Source: JBMNIZ01 sp050951405 (GTDB taxonomy: Bacteria > Bacillota > DULZ01). Taken from it: 64,000 nt of DNA. This document shows positions 1 through 9,349 of the stretch, one piece after another. A program made the position numbers and the translations under genes. The stretch's first letter is position 1. Every line of letters begins with the position of its first letter. The notes under the pieces are model-generated. The model did not search any database, was not told the origin of the DNA, and saw nothing but the letters and a program-made list of their open reading frames with translations. Location of the stretch: contig JBMNIZ010000001.1 of NCBI GenBank assembly GCA_050951405.1, forward strand, positions 1 through 64,000, written 5' to 3'.

Positions 1-1497
1 GCCAACTTGGGCTCCACGTCTTTGGCCATTTCTTCCAGTTTGCTTAAAGCTTCTTCCAGCCCTTTTCTTTCCCGTACAACCCCCACTTTCATCCAGGCCA
101 GCTGCTGCAGTTCCAGTCTGGTTTCCACAGCATTGGGGCCGCTGTCCCTGGTCAGAGGGTTCGCATAAAGACTCTTGCTTGATTTCTGCTAACTTGATCT
201 GTATCGATGGCCACGTCACCGGCATCTTTCGCATACTGGGCGGCAAAAGCTCCGGCCCGGTGCCCCCAAACTTGGGTCATGGTCAGGGCGTTGCCGGACA
301 CGCGGTTTGCTCCCATGATGCTGCCTGTGCCTTCACCGGCCGCATAGAGGCCCGGTATATTGGTCTCGCATCTTTCATTGATTTTGATTCCCACCGTTCC
401 AGAAATGGGCGGCCGGTGCTGTTTCCAAGGCATCCTGAGTTAAATCAGGCAGGAACTCTTTCATGTTGAAACCGCCGTAGCGCCAGTTGGCTATGTTGGA
501 GGGGAACCATTCGGCGCTAAACTCCAGAAGGTTCTCTCGGCAGGTGCCGGAGGGACAGGTAAGTACCGTTATTGGGGCTGCCCTTGCCGTCCAATACTTG
601 GACCATGGCGGCGATGGAGTTCACATCACGGGTGCTCCGTTCCATCCTGACCGGGTCCCAGTCTTTCATGTATCTTTCTCCCAGCCGATTTAAAGCATGG
701 GTTTCCAAATAAGCACTTAAAAGATAGGAAAAGTCCACTCCGTTCAGGGAATCAGGTTTAATCAGGGTATAAGGTAGAAACATGGGGAATTCCATGTCGA
801 TCAGTTCTGCCCCGGCCCGGTAGGCCATGGCCAGTCCGTCCCCGGTGAGTTCTTCCGGCGCGGTGGTATGGGGGTAGATGCGCATGGCGCCTCCCGTGCA
901 AAGAACTACCGCTTTGGACTTGATCACATAGAATTTCCCCGTATTAATATCGATGCCACAAGCACCCGCCGCTCGACCATCGTTTAACAAAATGTCCGTG
1001 ACCACGAAGTTGTCGATGACTTTGATGTTATCTCTCTTTTTGATTTCTTTCACCAGCACTCTGGGAAACTCGGTCCCCGGAATCCAGATGCCCCGAGGAT
1101 AGGTATGTCCCGGAGCATGGGTCAATTTGTCGATCCTGGCTCCCCAGTCCACCAGTTCCCTGACCCTTTCCGGAGCTTCTTCGCAGTGAATTTTCACCAG
1201 GTCTTGATTGTTGATGTATTCGGCTTCTTTGACCATGTCCTCGGCAAATTTTTCAGGACTGTCATTCGGATCTCCGGGCAAACCAAAAAGTTCGATGCAG
1301 CTTCGGCTGTCCACGTCAATGTCCGCATCCGCTGTCAAAGTGGCTCCCGATTTGCCGATAACTCCTTTCGTGGCCACGATGATGTTCAGGTCATGTCTGG
1401 AAGCTTCCAGCACAGCCCTGGCACCGGCCCCCTCGCTGCCTACCACTAAAATGTCCGTGATTAATATTTCGTCAGCCAGGTTTTCCAAAAAGCTCAT
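1..1497 (-). pseudogene. FAD-binding fumarate reductase/AprA-like flavoprotein, frameshifted and cut by the window edge
   Basis: The reading frame begins at ATG 1497 (MSFLENLADE), preceded by GGAGGTGTAG. Residues about 15-30 hold a Rossmann motif (VVGSEGAGARAV), followed by a flavoprotein core like that of succinate dehydrogenase/fumarate reductase or adenylylsulfate reductase alpha subunits, with a late FAD-binding segment GLYAAGEGTGSIMGANR. The frame is broken at three places, near 520-540, near 395 and near 170, and the protein resumes each time in another frame, so homology runs through to base 1, where the gene leaves the window. Substrate unknown. It follows the M24 peptidase by 19 bases and should be co-transcribed from the sigma-54 promoter at 2726-2741. 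The indels may be sequence errors rather than real mutations. Confidence 0.75.
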
Positions 1498-1516
1498 CTT
1501 TCTACACCTCCAAGTT

Positions 1517-2680
1517 TTAAACCGTTGCAATAGTATACAGGTCGCGGCTGGCGCCGGAAAGAATTTCAAAACCATCTTCCGTTACCAGGACATTTTCCTC
1601 AATGTCAAAGCAACCCAGTTCGTTGACAATGCCGGGCTCCACAGTAATGATCATCCCCGGCTCCAGGACAGTGGTATCGTAATCAACGATGCTGGGAGGC
1701 TCTGTGCTCATCAGTCCGATACCGTGTCCAGCTCTGCCACAGTCGAAACTCAAAGGAAAACCATGAGCTTCCATCTGCTTGGCACATTCTCTTGCAATTT
1801 CTGCCACCGGCACACCCGGCGCAATCTTTTGACAAGCAGCCATGGTCACCTCATGGACTATGGCCTGTAAACGCCTTGCCTCAGCGGTAGGCCCTCCCAC
1901 CACTCCGGCCCGGCAAAAATCAGACCAGTAGCCCAGGTAATTGGCCCCCACGTCCAGCCAGACAAAATCCCCTTTAACAATCCGCCGGTCGGTAGCCCTG
2001 GCACTGATCCTATCGTAGTTACCGGGGCCGGAACAAATGATAATAAAGCCCGGCGCTTCTGCGCCTGCAGCCAACATCAGGGAAGAAATCTTCTGGGAAA
2101 TTTCCTTTTCCGTCATGCCCTCATGGATTTCCCGAAACCCCTGATCCAGAGCCTGGCTTGTGATTTGGCAGACCTTTCTCATACACTCGATTTCTGACGG
2201 AAGCTTGACCATTCTCAACTTCCAGATGAGATCTGAACCATCTACAAACTGGACGCTGGGCAGGCGAGTTTTCAGCTCTTCCATGGCATTGTGAGGAATG
2301 CCCAATCTTTGTTCATAACCAAACTCGCATCCCACTTGACCCCGATCCATCTCCAGCTCCCTTAAAATCTCCACTACATCATCCAGCGGGGTGGTCATGA
2401 TTTCCCGAAAACCCCTCACGTCCCTTACTGCCGACCGAGACTGGGCCTCAGGCACAACGAAAATGTGTACCAAAAGTACCGGTTCCTTATCCTTAGGAAT
2501 AAAAAGGAAAGCAGGCCTGGTAAAAGTAGACCAGGAGGTATGGGGACGGTACCCTGTAAAATAATAGTAATTGGCCTCAGCAGTAATCATTAGGCCCGCC
2601 AGTCCCTGCTCTAGGATCAACTTCCTGGCATTATTGATTTTTTGCTTCATCTCCTCTACTGGAAACTCCAAGTACCTCAT
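1517..2680 (-). CDS. M24-family metallopeptidase (Xaa-Pro aminopeptidase/creatinase fold)
   Basis: About 387 residues from ATG 2680 (MRYLEFPVEE), chosen because AAGGAGGTG lies just upstream; a longer frame to 2722 would begin at or above the likely transcription start. An N-terminal creatinase-type domain is followed by the pita-bread catalytic domain. The metal ligands expected for M24 enzymes are visible: two Asp in DVGANYLGYWSDF, His in AGHGIGLMS, Glu in TVEPGIV and Glu near the C-terminus in DIEENVLV. The family cleaves X-Pro bonds or, in relatives, hydrolyses creatine-like amides; the actual substrate is not deducible. It is the first gene of a sigma-54-driven operon with the downstream flavoprotein, which suggests a catabolic pathway switched on by the divergent regulator. 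Confidence 0.88.
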   Translation of the reverse strand: MRYLEFPVEEMKQKINNARKLILEQGLAGLMITAEANYYYFTGYRPHTSWSTFTRPAFLFIPKDKEPVLLVHIFVVPEAQSRSAVRDVRGFREIMTTPLDDVVEILRELEMDRGQVGCEFGYEQRLGIPHNAMEELKTRLPSVQFVDGSDLIWKLRMVKLPSEIECMRKVCQITSQALDQGFREIHEGMTEKEISQKISSLMLAAGAEAPGFIIICSGPGNYDRISARATDRRIVKGDFVWLDVGANYLGYWSDFCRAGVVGGPTAEARRLQAIVHEVTMAACQKIAPGVPVAEIARECAKQMEAHGFPLSFDCGRAGHGIGLMSTEPPSIVDYDTTVLEPGMIITVEPGIVNELGCFDIEENVLVTEDGFEILSGASRDLYTIATV

Positions 2681-2725
2681 AAAAAGCAAGACACCTCCTT
2701 TTATGCTTATCTGCTGCATCACTCA

Positions 2726-2741
2726 TGCAAAGTTTATGCCA
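2726..2741 (-). promoter_or_regulatory. Sigma-54 (-24/-12) promoter for the M24 peptidase operon
   Basis: Read on the minus strand the sequence is TGGCAT-N5-TTGCA, an almost exact match to the RpoN consensus TGGCAC-N5-TTGCW, with GG and GC at the required spacing. It lies about 46 bases upstream of the chosen M24 start, and a sigma-54-dependent activator gene is divergent next to it. Confidence 0.82.
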
Positions 2742-2823
2742 AACCGGGATCATTCTTCTGAAGGCTTCCCAGGCAAGGATTTTCAGCCCTTTCATTAAAA
2801 TCAATTATCAAAATAGAATTCTC

Positions 2824-2984
2824 ATTTCTTGAGAAATTGACCAAGCATTTTCTTAAATTAAGCTATATGCAGGCCAAGTACGCAATATGAGAGTTGGGAC
2901 AAGAAACCTAATGCTATAGTCTGAATAATCTGGAAAAGGATAAAAATCCGGAGAGCGGGAATTATCATTTTTAGAAATATTTCT
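2824..2984. promoter_or_regulatory. Candidate upstream activator sites (two AGAAAT/ATTTCT dyads)
   Basis: Two dyads built from the same half-site are seen: ATTTCT-TG-AGAAAT at 2824-2837 and AGAAATATTTCT at 2973-2984. The word TTTCTTAAATT also occurs twice, at 2849 and 2980. They sit about 95 and 245 bases upstream of the sigma-54 promoter, the usual range for enhancer sites. That the divergent regulator binds here is inference. The rest of 2742-3140 shows nothing else. Confidence 0.4.
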
Positions 2985-3140
2985 TAAATTGCAAAACCAG
3001 CAGGAGCTGGTCCACATACCCAGAATTATATATTTTAACCCATTAATCCGCCTGAATGCGAATCGCTCAACCTGAAGGGAGGGCCGTATATTTTGATCTA
3101 ATAAAAATTCCCTAGAATAGTTTGGCTGCTAGCAAATTCC

Positions 3141-4928
3141 ATGGTTAAACACTTCAAGAAAGGTGGGAAAAGGTTGGCTTCTCTGAAAAGCATTAAAAAA
3201 ACCGCCCAACAGACTGCGGAAGCTATTTCTGCAGCCCTGCATGTCCATGTGGAAATTTCCGATGACAACCTGGAATGCGTTGCTGGCACCGGGGAATTTG
3301 CCAAGCTAATCGGCACTAAACTGCAAGGCTACATCCATGCCCGGGTTCTTAGCTCCGGAAAAGCCTGTATCATTGAAAACCCTGGTTACCATGAATTTTG
3401 CCGGCCGTGTCCCTTTTTGAAAAACTGCTACGCTACAGCGGAAATCTGTGTCCCAATTTTTAAAGGAAAGACCCCGGTGGGAGTAATCGGTCTGGTCAGT
3501 TTAGATGCAGAGCAAAGGGACAGGCTGATTCTTTTTCAGGACCAGAACGTAAACTTTTTAGAGAAAATGAGTGATCTGTTGTCCAGCAAACTAAAAGAAA
3601 TAGAGCTTTTGGAGAAAGAAAAATTCCTGAACAATCAACTGGAGACGGTCATCAATTTTGTTGATCAGGGTGTTATTGCCAGTGATGAATACGGCAATAT
3701 AACCCATATTAATCGCTATGCCCAAAAAGTTGTGGGAGAAGAGAATGTCATTGGCAAAAGGCTGACTTCGGTCATGCCTGTGGAAAAAATCAAAAATATC
3801 TATCTCTCCAACCAATACTTCAAGCAAGAGAAATTTGACTTAAAACAAAAAAACCGCCATTTAAGAGTGATCGGCGATGCTCACCCGGTAATTGTGGACA
3901 ACAAAAATTCAGGTGTGGTCCTCAGCTTCCGGGCGGTCTCCGATGCGGTGCGCATGTCTTACGCAGCCAACAGCTCCCTTCAATATGGGTTTGAAGATAT
4001 TATCGGTGTCAGCCACCCCATCCTGGAAATAAAAGAAAAAGCCAAAAAAATAGCCAAGTCTGATTCCACAGTCCTCATTACCGGTGAAAGCGGGACAGGT
4101 AAAGAAATCCTGGCCCGGGCCATCCACGCCAATAGCAACCGCATCCCCGAACATTTTATCACCATCAACTGTGGGGCCATTCCCGAGACTCTGCTGGAAA
4201 GCGAGCTGTTCGGTTATGAAGACGGTGCTTTTACCGGAGCAAGAAAAGGCGGCAAACTGGGCAAATTCGAAATCGCCAACGGAGGAACCATTTTCCTGGA
4301 CGAAATCGGGGACATGCCCCTGCACTTGCAAGTAAAACTGCTCAGAGTCTTGGAGGAAAAAGTCATCGAAAGGGTGGGAGGCTCTTTCTCTGTACCCATC
4401 GACGTCCGGGTAATTGCCGCCACTCACCGGGATCTGGAAGAACGGGCCCAGCAGAACCTATTCCGTTGGGATCTATACTACAGGCTGAACGTTATCCCCC
4501 TTCACATACCTCCTTTACGGGAACGGAAAGAGGATATCATGATGCTGGCCGAGCATTTCCTAAAGATATATAATGACAAAATCAATAAGAAGATTATGCA
4601 TATTGCTAAAGAAACGGAGGATATGCTCTTGAATTATGACTGGCCCGGCAATGTGCGGGAGCTTTCCAATGCCATAGAATACGCGGTGAACATGGAGAGC
4701 TCCACTGCTCTCAATGCCAGGAATCTGCCGCCCCGCATCCGCTTGCGTGCCACAACTTCCCAGTACATCGAGAAAGACAACGGCCTAAAAAAAATGGAAA
4801 GAGATCTGATTGCAGACGCCCTGGCCAAATACGGCAGCACCACGGAAGGAAAAAAGAAAGTGGCGGAATCCCTGGGCATCAGCCTGGCCACCCTCTACCG
4901 AAAGCTGAAAATATATAATTTGTCTTGA
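3141..4928 (+). CDS. Sigma-54-dependent transcriptional activator (GAF/PAS, AAA+, Fis HTH)
   Basis: 595 residues. The N-terminal sensory half is GAF-like and contains a Cys cluster (CRPCPFLKNC, residues 87-96) that could hold a metal or respond to redox; a PAS-like stretch follows (about 165-265). The central AAA+ domain has Walker A GESGTGKE (315-322), the sigma-54 contact loop GAFTGA and Walker B GGTIFLDEIGD. The C-terminal Fis-type helix-turn-helix ends KVAESLGISLATLYRKL. The ATG at 3141 has a weak ribosome site; TTG 3173, behind AAAGGTGGG, is an alternative start. It is divergent from the M24/flavoprotein operon carrying a -24/-12 promoter, so it very likely activates that operon; the inducer is unknown. 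Confidence 0.92.
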   Translation: MVKHFKKGGKRLASLKSIKKTAQQTAEAISAALHVHVEISDDNLECVAGTGEFAKLIGTKLQGYIHARVLSSGKACIIENPGYHEFCRPCPFLKNCYATAEICVPIFKGKTPVGVIGLVSLDAEQRDRLILFQDQNVNFLEKMSDLLSSKLKEIELLEKEKFLNNQLETVINFVDQGVIASDEYGNITHINRYAQKVVGEENVIGKRLTSVMPVEKIKNIYLSNQYFKQEKFDLKQKNRHLRVIGDAHPVIVDNKNSGVVLSFRAVSDAVRMSYAANSSLQYGFEDIIGVSHPILEIKEKAKKIAKSDSTVLITGESGTGKEILARAIHANSNRIPEHFITINCGAIPETLLESELFGYEDGAFTGARKGGKLGKFEIANGGTIFLDEIGDMPLHLQVKLLRVLEEKVIERVGGSFSVPIDVRVIAATHRDLEERAQQNLFRWDLYYRLNVIPLHIPPLRERKEDIMMLAEHFLKIYNDKINKKIMHIAKETEDMLLNYDWPGNVRELSNAIEYAVNMESSTALNARNLPPRIRLRATTSQYIEKDNGLKKMERDLIADALAKYGSTTEGKKKVAESLGISLATLYRKLKIYNLS

Positions 4929-4985
4929 CAAACAAAAAACAGGCTCTAAAGGTTGAAACATTTCTTTATCCATTTAAGAAAAGAA

Positions 4986-5014
4986 TGGGGCGGATCCACA
5001 AAGGATCCGCCCCA
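4986..5014 (-). terminator. Intrinsic terminator between convergent genes
   Basis: GGGGCGGATCC pairs perfectly with GGATCCGCCCC around a 5-base loop. On the minus strand it is followed by a T-rich tract (TTCTTTTCTT), so it serves dacF; it also separates dacF from the convergent sigma-54 activator. Confidence 0.8.
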
Positions 5015-5056
5015 AGCGATTATTCAGTTCTTCTTGGGCCCTTGACTCTATATTTT

Positions 5057-6196
5057 CTAGCCAAAGAGACCCCGAATGGCCAGCCAGATAGAATGGAAAA
5101 AGACCTTGAGAAAATTGCTGCGGGGAATATCCTTTTCAGCCACCAGGGGGAAACGTTTTTCCCCGTCCCTGGTTTCCACCAGCAGCTCCCCGATTTTCTC
5201 CCCTTTCGCTAACGGAGCCTCCAAATATTTGGGCAGTTCGGTTCTGATGGAAGGTGTTTCTCCTTTGAGGATGGTGACAAACAGATCTTCAGGCAAAACG
5301 GCCTGGACGGAGCTTCCCTTCCCTTTATACACTCTCACTTTCCCAAAGCTTTGTCCTTTTTCCCCTGCTTTCCGGGCCTGGTAATTGTCGAAACCGTAAT
5401 TCAACAGGGCATAAGCGTCCTTCTCCCTCCCCGCTTCACTGTCAGCCCCTAAGATCACAGCAATAAGCCGGTAATCATCTTTTTTGCCTGTAGCAATCAG
5501 GTTACTGGTACTGCTCAAGCGGCCGGTTTTCAGACCATCTATTTCCGGATATTTGAGCAGACCGTTGCGGTTATACTGCTTGATTCCGTTATACTCGTAT
5601 TCCCTCGTTGAATGGTACTGGAGCATTTCCGGGAATTTTTGCAAGTAGTCACGGCTCAGGAAGGCCAGATCCCTGGCCGTAGAATACTGGTCCGGATCTC
5701 CCAAACCGTGAGCATTAACAAAATGGGTGTTATCCAAACCCAGTTCCCTGGCCTTGGCGTTCATCCTTCTTACGAATTCCTCTTCCGTACCTCCAATATA
5801 CTCGGCCAAAGCCACGCAGGCATCATTACCGGACACAATGGTAATGCCTTTGATTAATTCCTCCACCGGTACTTGTGTATCAACTAAGACAAACATTTTT
5901 GAACCGCTGGTCCGCCAGGCTTTTTCTGAAATGGGAACCGGATCTTGTATGGAAATTTTCCCTGCCTGCAGCTGTTCACAAACAAGATAAAGGGTCATGA
6001 TCTTGGTAAGACTGGCTGGAGCCCACCTTTGATTTTCATTTTTCGCAAAGATAATCTCGCCGCTGACGGCATCCATGAGCACCGCCGCCTCGGAAGTAAT
6101 CTCCGGCGCCTTTGGTCCGGCCAGTACCGGGTTAAAGGATAATACTAGCAATATCAGGATGAGAATAAGGGCTGTTTTGCTGGCAAACCGCATCAT
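5057..6196 (-). CDS. dacF: D-alanyl-D-alanine carboxypeptidase, PBP5/DacF type
   Basis: 379 residues with an N-terminal signal peptide (MMRFASKTALILILILLV...). The three serine penicillin-binding motifs are present: SxxK as ASLTKIM, SxN as SGNDACVAL and KTG as DGLKTGR. The C-terminal beta-rich domain and a final hydrophobic/amphipathic segment fit a low-molecular-weight carboxypeptidase held at the outer face of the membrane, trimming the terminal D-Ala from peptidoglycan pentapeptides. An AAAGGAGG site precedes the start; the second ATG (6193) is equally possible. In Clostridia such genes may be sporulation-linked (dacF) or vegetative (dacA); context does not decide, so the symbol is tentative. 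Confidence 0.9.
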   Translation of the reverse strand: MMRFASKTALILILILLVLSFNPVLAGPKAPEITSEAAVLMDAVSGEIIFAKNENQRWAPASLTKIMTLYLVCEQLQAGKISIQDPVPISEKAWRTSGSKMFVLVDTQVPVEELIKGITIVSGNDACVALAEYIGGTEEEFVRRMNAKARELGLDNTHFVNAHGLGDPDQYSTARDLAFLSRDYLQKFPEMLQYHSTREYEYNGIKQYNRNGLLKYPEIDGLKTGRLSSTSNLIATGKKDDYRLIAVILGADSEAGREKDAYALLNYGFDNYQARKAGEKGQSFGKVRVYKGKGSSVQAVLPEDLFVTILKGETPSIRTELPKYLEAPLAKGEKIGELLVETRDGEKRFPLVAEKDIPRSNFLKVFFHSIWLAIRGLFG

Positions 6197-6253
6197 CCTG
6201 GTGGCCTCCTTTTTCTTTAGATTCCTGACCTGATCTGCCCGATGGGCGTCTTT

Positions 6254-6919
6254 TTAACCTGGCAAAGATACCTGGGGGAAAAAATCCAGCAGCTCTTCCA
6301 GCTTGGAGACATGGGCAACCATGGGGACTTCTTTTTTCCCCCGCAAGTTAAAACCGATAAAAGGGACCCCGGCAGCCCGCGCCGCCTCACCATCGATCCA
6401 ATTGTCGCCAATATAATAAATCTCGCTCACTCTGGCTGCATAGCGATTCTTGATGAATGATATGCCGGCAGGATGAGGCTTCAACTCTTCCACTTCATCC
6501 CTGGTCACTACCTCATCAAAAAAGTCCAACAAGCCAAACCGCTGGAGAACCGTATCCGCAGTTTTCCGGGAATTGTTGGTCAGCACGGCGAGGATGAAAC
6601 CCCTTTCCCGAAGCTTTTGCAAAACCTCATCCACTCCCTGTTCTACTGTGGCCTGCATCATTCCTTGATACTCCGTTTCCTCTACTTTTTCCCATAATTC
6701 CTGACCGTGAGAGGTGCCTTTCGCCCGGTCAAAATCGTCCACCAGCTTCAGCATTTGAGATACGGACATGGTGGATAATTCACCGGCGCTAAGTTCTGTA
6801 ATATTCTTTTCCATTATTCGCTCCCTCATCCAGCGACCCAGGGTAACAAAGTCCATCCGCGAATGAACCAGAGTATCATCCAAGTCAAAAATCAGCAGTG
6901 TTGGCTTCACGTCTCTCAC
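6254..6919 (-). CDS. HAD-superfamily phosphatase
   Basis: 221 residues. HAD motif I is LLIFDLDDTL, with the Asp nucleophile and DxD pattern; motif II is seen in LAVLTNNSRKT and motifs III/IV in KPHPAGISFI and YIGDNWIDGEAARAAG. The helical cap between motifs I and II is of the phosphoglycolate phosphatase (Gph/PpaX) subfamily. Soluble; likely dephosphorylates a small phosphorylated metabolite, substrate unknown. Its start overlaps the 3' end of the upstream DUF815 gene by 35 bases, so the two are probably co-transcribed. Confidence 0.85.
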   Translation of the reverse strand: MRDVKPTLLIFDLDDTLVHSRMDFVTLGRWMRERIMEKNITELSAGELSTMSVSQMLKLVDDFDRAKGTSHGQELWEKVEETEYQGMMQATVEQGVDEVLQKLRERGFILAVLTNNSRKTADTVLQRFGLLDFFDEVVTRDEVEELKPHPAGISFIKNRYAARVSEIYYIGDNWIDGEAARAAGVPFIGFNLRGKKEVPMVAHVSKLEELLDFFPQVSLPG

Positions 6920-8288
6920 CTTCCCTCATCAATATTTTCCCGGTTAAATCATCAATAAATTGCCTGGCTGTCCGCCCGGACCTGCTGTTATGCCAGCGTT
7001 CCCACTGGAGTGCCTTCTCCCGGAGAAGGGCGGGAGCTATCTGCAGGCCTCTCTGGCGGGCCAAACCCTCCACAATTTCCAGATACTCCTCCTGATCGGG
7101 AGTGGAAAAAATAATGGTGATCCCAAAGCGATCCGCCAAGGAAAGCTTTTCTTGGAGAGAATCCTGGGCCCTTACTTCTTCTTCGCTAAATTCCCTGTCC
7201 CGGAAACTCTCTTTTATTAAGTGCCGCCGATTGGAAGTAGCGTAAATCAGGACATTATCAGGACGAGCCTCCAGGCTTCCTTCCAAAAGCGCTTTTAGAT
7301 GCTTATAGTCCAATTCTCCGTCTTCAAAGGACAGGTCATCGATAAAAACTATAAAACGCTGGGCCCTTCCCCTGAGTTTTACCAAGAGTTCCGGGAAAAA
7401 AGTCAGGTCTTGCTTGGCCACCTCCACCAACCTCAGCCCAGCTTCGCCGTATTCATGGATCAAGGACTTAATGGTAGAGGATTTTCCCGTACCCCTTTCC
7501 CCATAAAGGAGGAGATTATTGGCCGGGAAGCCTGCCAAGAACTGTTCCGTGTTTTCGATCACCTGCCGCCTCTGCTGCTCATAACCGATCAAGTGGGATA
7601 AACGGATCGGGTCCGGCTCCTCTACCGGCAACAACTGCCCTTCCCCTCCCTTTTGGAAAAAACGGAAGGCATGATAACAGCCAAACAGGCCGGTGCCCAT
7701 CTTACGATAATAAGCGATTAAATTCCCCAAGAGAGGCTCCCAGCTATCGGCATCTCGAAAAATCCTTTTTAATTCACCGGCAGGACTATTTTTCTGCCAG
7801 GATCCGCCTAAAGAGCTCTCATTCCAATCAGGCCAATGATCAATTTTTTCCGCCCAGGCCGCTGTAACGCCAGCCAGATTCTTAATAGTATCTTTGATCC
7901 AGTCGCTTCGGATCTGGAACAAACGCTGCAGGATGATCAGATCTTTTCGGGCGGCCTTCAGCAGAGAAGGGGCCAGATCTTCCTCAGAACCGGATCTTTC
8001 CGCTTGCCGGGTAAAAAAATTTTCCTCCAAAAGGAGCCTGTCCAAAAGGTAATCCTGCCAGGCATTCCCCAGTTTGGGAAAGGGTGCAAAACCCGCCTTC
8101 TCTAAGAGAAGTCCACAGAGCCGGTGATAGCTGGCACACATATTTTCAAAACAAACCTTTTCCCCGGACAAAAGCTCCACAAGATTGTTCACTTCCTGAA
8201 AAACCTGGTCTTTAAGCAGGGAACGAAAAACTGTCAGGCATTTCAAATCCAGGGCCAGATCGCGCCAAAATGAACTGCTTACCCCCAA
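6885..8288 (-). CDS. DUF815-family ATP-binding protein (AAA-type)
   Basis: The frame is open to 8495 but the best start is TTG at 8288, behind AGGAGG with an 8-base gap, giving about 467 residues. The C-terminal half is the DUF815 ATPase: Walker A YGERGTGKSSTIKSL, Walker B RFIVFIDDLSFE, a sensor-like TSNRRHLIKESF and an arginine-containing helix. The N-terminal half is helical with no recognised domain. Such proteins are found across Firmicutes without a firm function. The downstream HAD gene overlaps its end. Confidence 0.82.
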   Translation of the reverse strand: MGVSSSFWRDLALDLKCLTVFRSLLKDQVFQEVNNLVELLSGEKVCFENMCASYHRLCGLLLEKAGFAPFPKLGNAWQDYLLDRLLLEENFFTRQAERSGSEEDLAPSLLKAARKDLIILQRLFQIRSDWIKDTIKNLAGVTAAWAEKIDHWPDWNESSLGGSWQKNSPAGELKRIFRDADSWEPLLGNLIAYYRKMGTGLFGCYHAFRFFQKGGEGQLLPVEEPDPIRLSHLIGYEQQRRQVIENTEQFLAGFPANNLLLYGERGTGKSSTIKSLIHEYGEAGLRLVEVAKQDLTFFPELLVKLRGRAQRFIVFIDDLSFEDGELDYKHLKALLEGSLEARPDNVLIYATSNRRHLIKESFRDREFSEEEVRAQDSLQEKLSLADRFGITIIFSTPDQEEYLEIVEGLARQRGLQIAPALLREKALQWERWHNSRSGRTARQFIDDLTGKILMREGERREANTADF

Positions 8289-8495
8289 GCCCACAACCTC
8301 CTGTTTCAACCCAAGATGAGATCGTCTTTTGCAAAAACCCTCCGTCCTATTATAGCATTCTTCCCGGAAAAACATGAAATTTTCCGGTAAATATGGTAAA
8401 AAACCCGCAAAAAAGGTTTCCAAACAAAATTTCCCTTGCAAAATCCTCTGCATGAGCTTAGAATAATGTTGTAAATCGAATAATATATGAAGCAA

Positions 8496-8588
8496 GGCAG
8501 AGTAGGTATCACGCGTTAAGTGCCGGAAGATGGGAAGTTGCTTCCAGACGAAAGGGATGACCTGCGATGTGGTGCCGCATCCGCTGCC
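8496..8588 (+). ncRNA. Tetrahydrofolate (THF) riboswitch aptamer
   Basis: The outer helix is GGCAG (8496) with CTGCC (8588). Inside are the conserved segments AGTAGGTATCACGCGTTAAG near the 5' side and TGCCGCATCCGCTG near the 3' side, matching the Firmicute THF (folT) riboswitch I know. It lies directly upstream of a folT-like gene, the typical target. Binding folates reduces expression in this class. Confidence 0.85.
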
Positions 8589-8613
8589 ACATTGAAGAAG
8601 TAGAAAAAGAACA

Positions 8614-8665
8614 CCTCTTTTTCTCTTTGGTGTGGCTTATCTGCCGACCGGAGAGAAAAGAGGTG
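8614..8665 (+). promoter_or_regulatory. THF riboswitch expression platform sequestering the ribosome site
   Basis: ACACCTCTTTTTCTC just after the aptamer is complementary, with one bulged T, to GAGAAAAGAGGTGT at 8652-8665, which contains the ribosome binding site of the TTG start at 8673. This indicates control of translation initiation rather than a terminator. Confidence 0.65.
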
Positions 8666-8672
8666 TATTAGT

Positions 8673-9206
8673 TTGAAATTGAATATCCGCACTCTGGCTG
8701 CTTTAGCGATGCTTGTTTCCATCAGCATCATCTTGACAAGAATGTTCAGCTGGCTGCTTCCGGTAGGAGGAGCCATGACCGTTCGCCTGAGCTTCGGGGA
8801 AATCCCCATCATGCTGGCCGGTATTCTTTTCGGTCCTTTCGCCGGCGCCCTGACCGGCATTGCCGCCGACTTGCTGGGCTACATGCTCAATTCAGCCGGC
8901 CTCGCCTACTTCCCAGGCTTCACCTTGAGCGCCGGTTTGACCGGCTTGATCCCGGGCCTTTTGCTCCGAAACAGCGCGAAAGAATTGACCGTATGGCGTC
9001 TTTTCTGGGCCATTCTTGTCACAGAAGTAATTGTTTCTGTTGTACTTAATACCTTGTGGCTGACCATCATGTACAAGGTAGGCGTGCTGGCGATCCTGCC
9101 GGCAAGAATCCTGGCCAGGGCCTTGCTGCTCCCCGTTTACACCATCGTCATTCACACCATCACCAGCCGCTCTTTTATGGTGGCTCTCAGGGAGAGGCAG
9201 GCTTAA
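8673..9206 (+). CDS. folT: ECF transporter S component, folate type
   Basis: 177 residues with about five to six hydrophobic helices and the short hydrophilic N-terminus typical of energy-coupling-factor substrate-binding subunits. The start is TTG (MKLNIRTLAAL) behind AGAGGTG. It matches the folate S component family (ECF_trnsprt/DUF1393 type) by its GEIPIMLAGILFGPFAGALTG region, and the THF riboswitch upstream independently supports folate as substrate. The protein needs a shared EcfAA'T module encoded elsewhere. Confidence 0.88.
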   Translation: MKLNIRTLAALAMLVSISIILTRMFSWLLPVGGAMTVRLSFGEIPIMLAGILFGPFAGALTGIAADLLGYMLNSAGLAYFPGFTLSAGLTGLIPGLLLRNSAKELTVWRLFWAILVTEVIVSVVLNTLWLTIMYKVGVLAILPARILARALLLPVYTIVIHTITSRSFMVALRERQA

Positions 9207-9312
9207 AAACGGAGATACTGCCGTAAAGGAAGGTCAAACTGCTTAAGTTGGTGTCACTGCCTAGAATACGGGCAAGGGCCCGACTCTCGGTTTCCTCTTT
9301 AGCAAATTAAAC

Positions 9313-9348
9313 TCAGGGTCGGATTAACTTCCGGCCCTGAAATTTTTT
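9313..9348 (+). terminator. Intrinsic terminator after folT
   Basis: TCAGGG/CCCTGA with an inner CGGA/TCCG helix, followed by AATTTTTT. It ends transcripts from folT just before the convergent permease gene. Confidence 0.75.
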
Positions 9349-9349
9349 A

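Noticed and set aside
8516..8860. Minus-strand open frame opposite the THF riboswitch and folT
   Set aside because: It is the shadow of the riboswitch and folT; no ribosome site or similarity.
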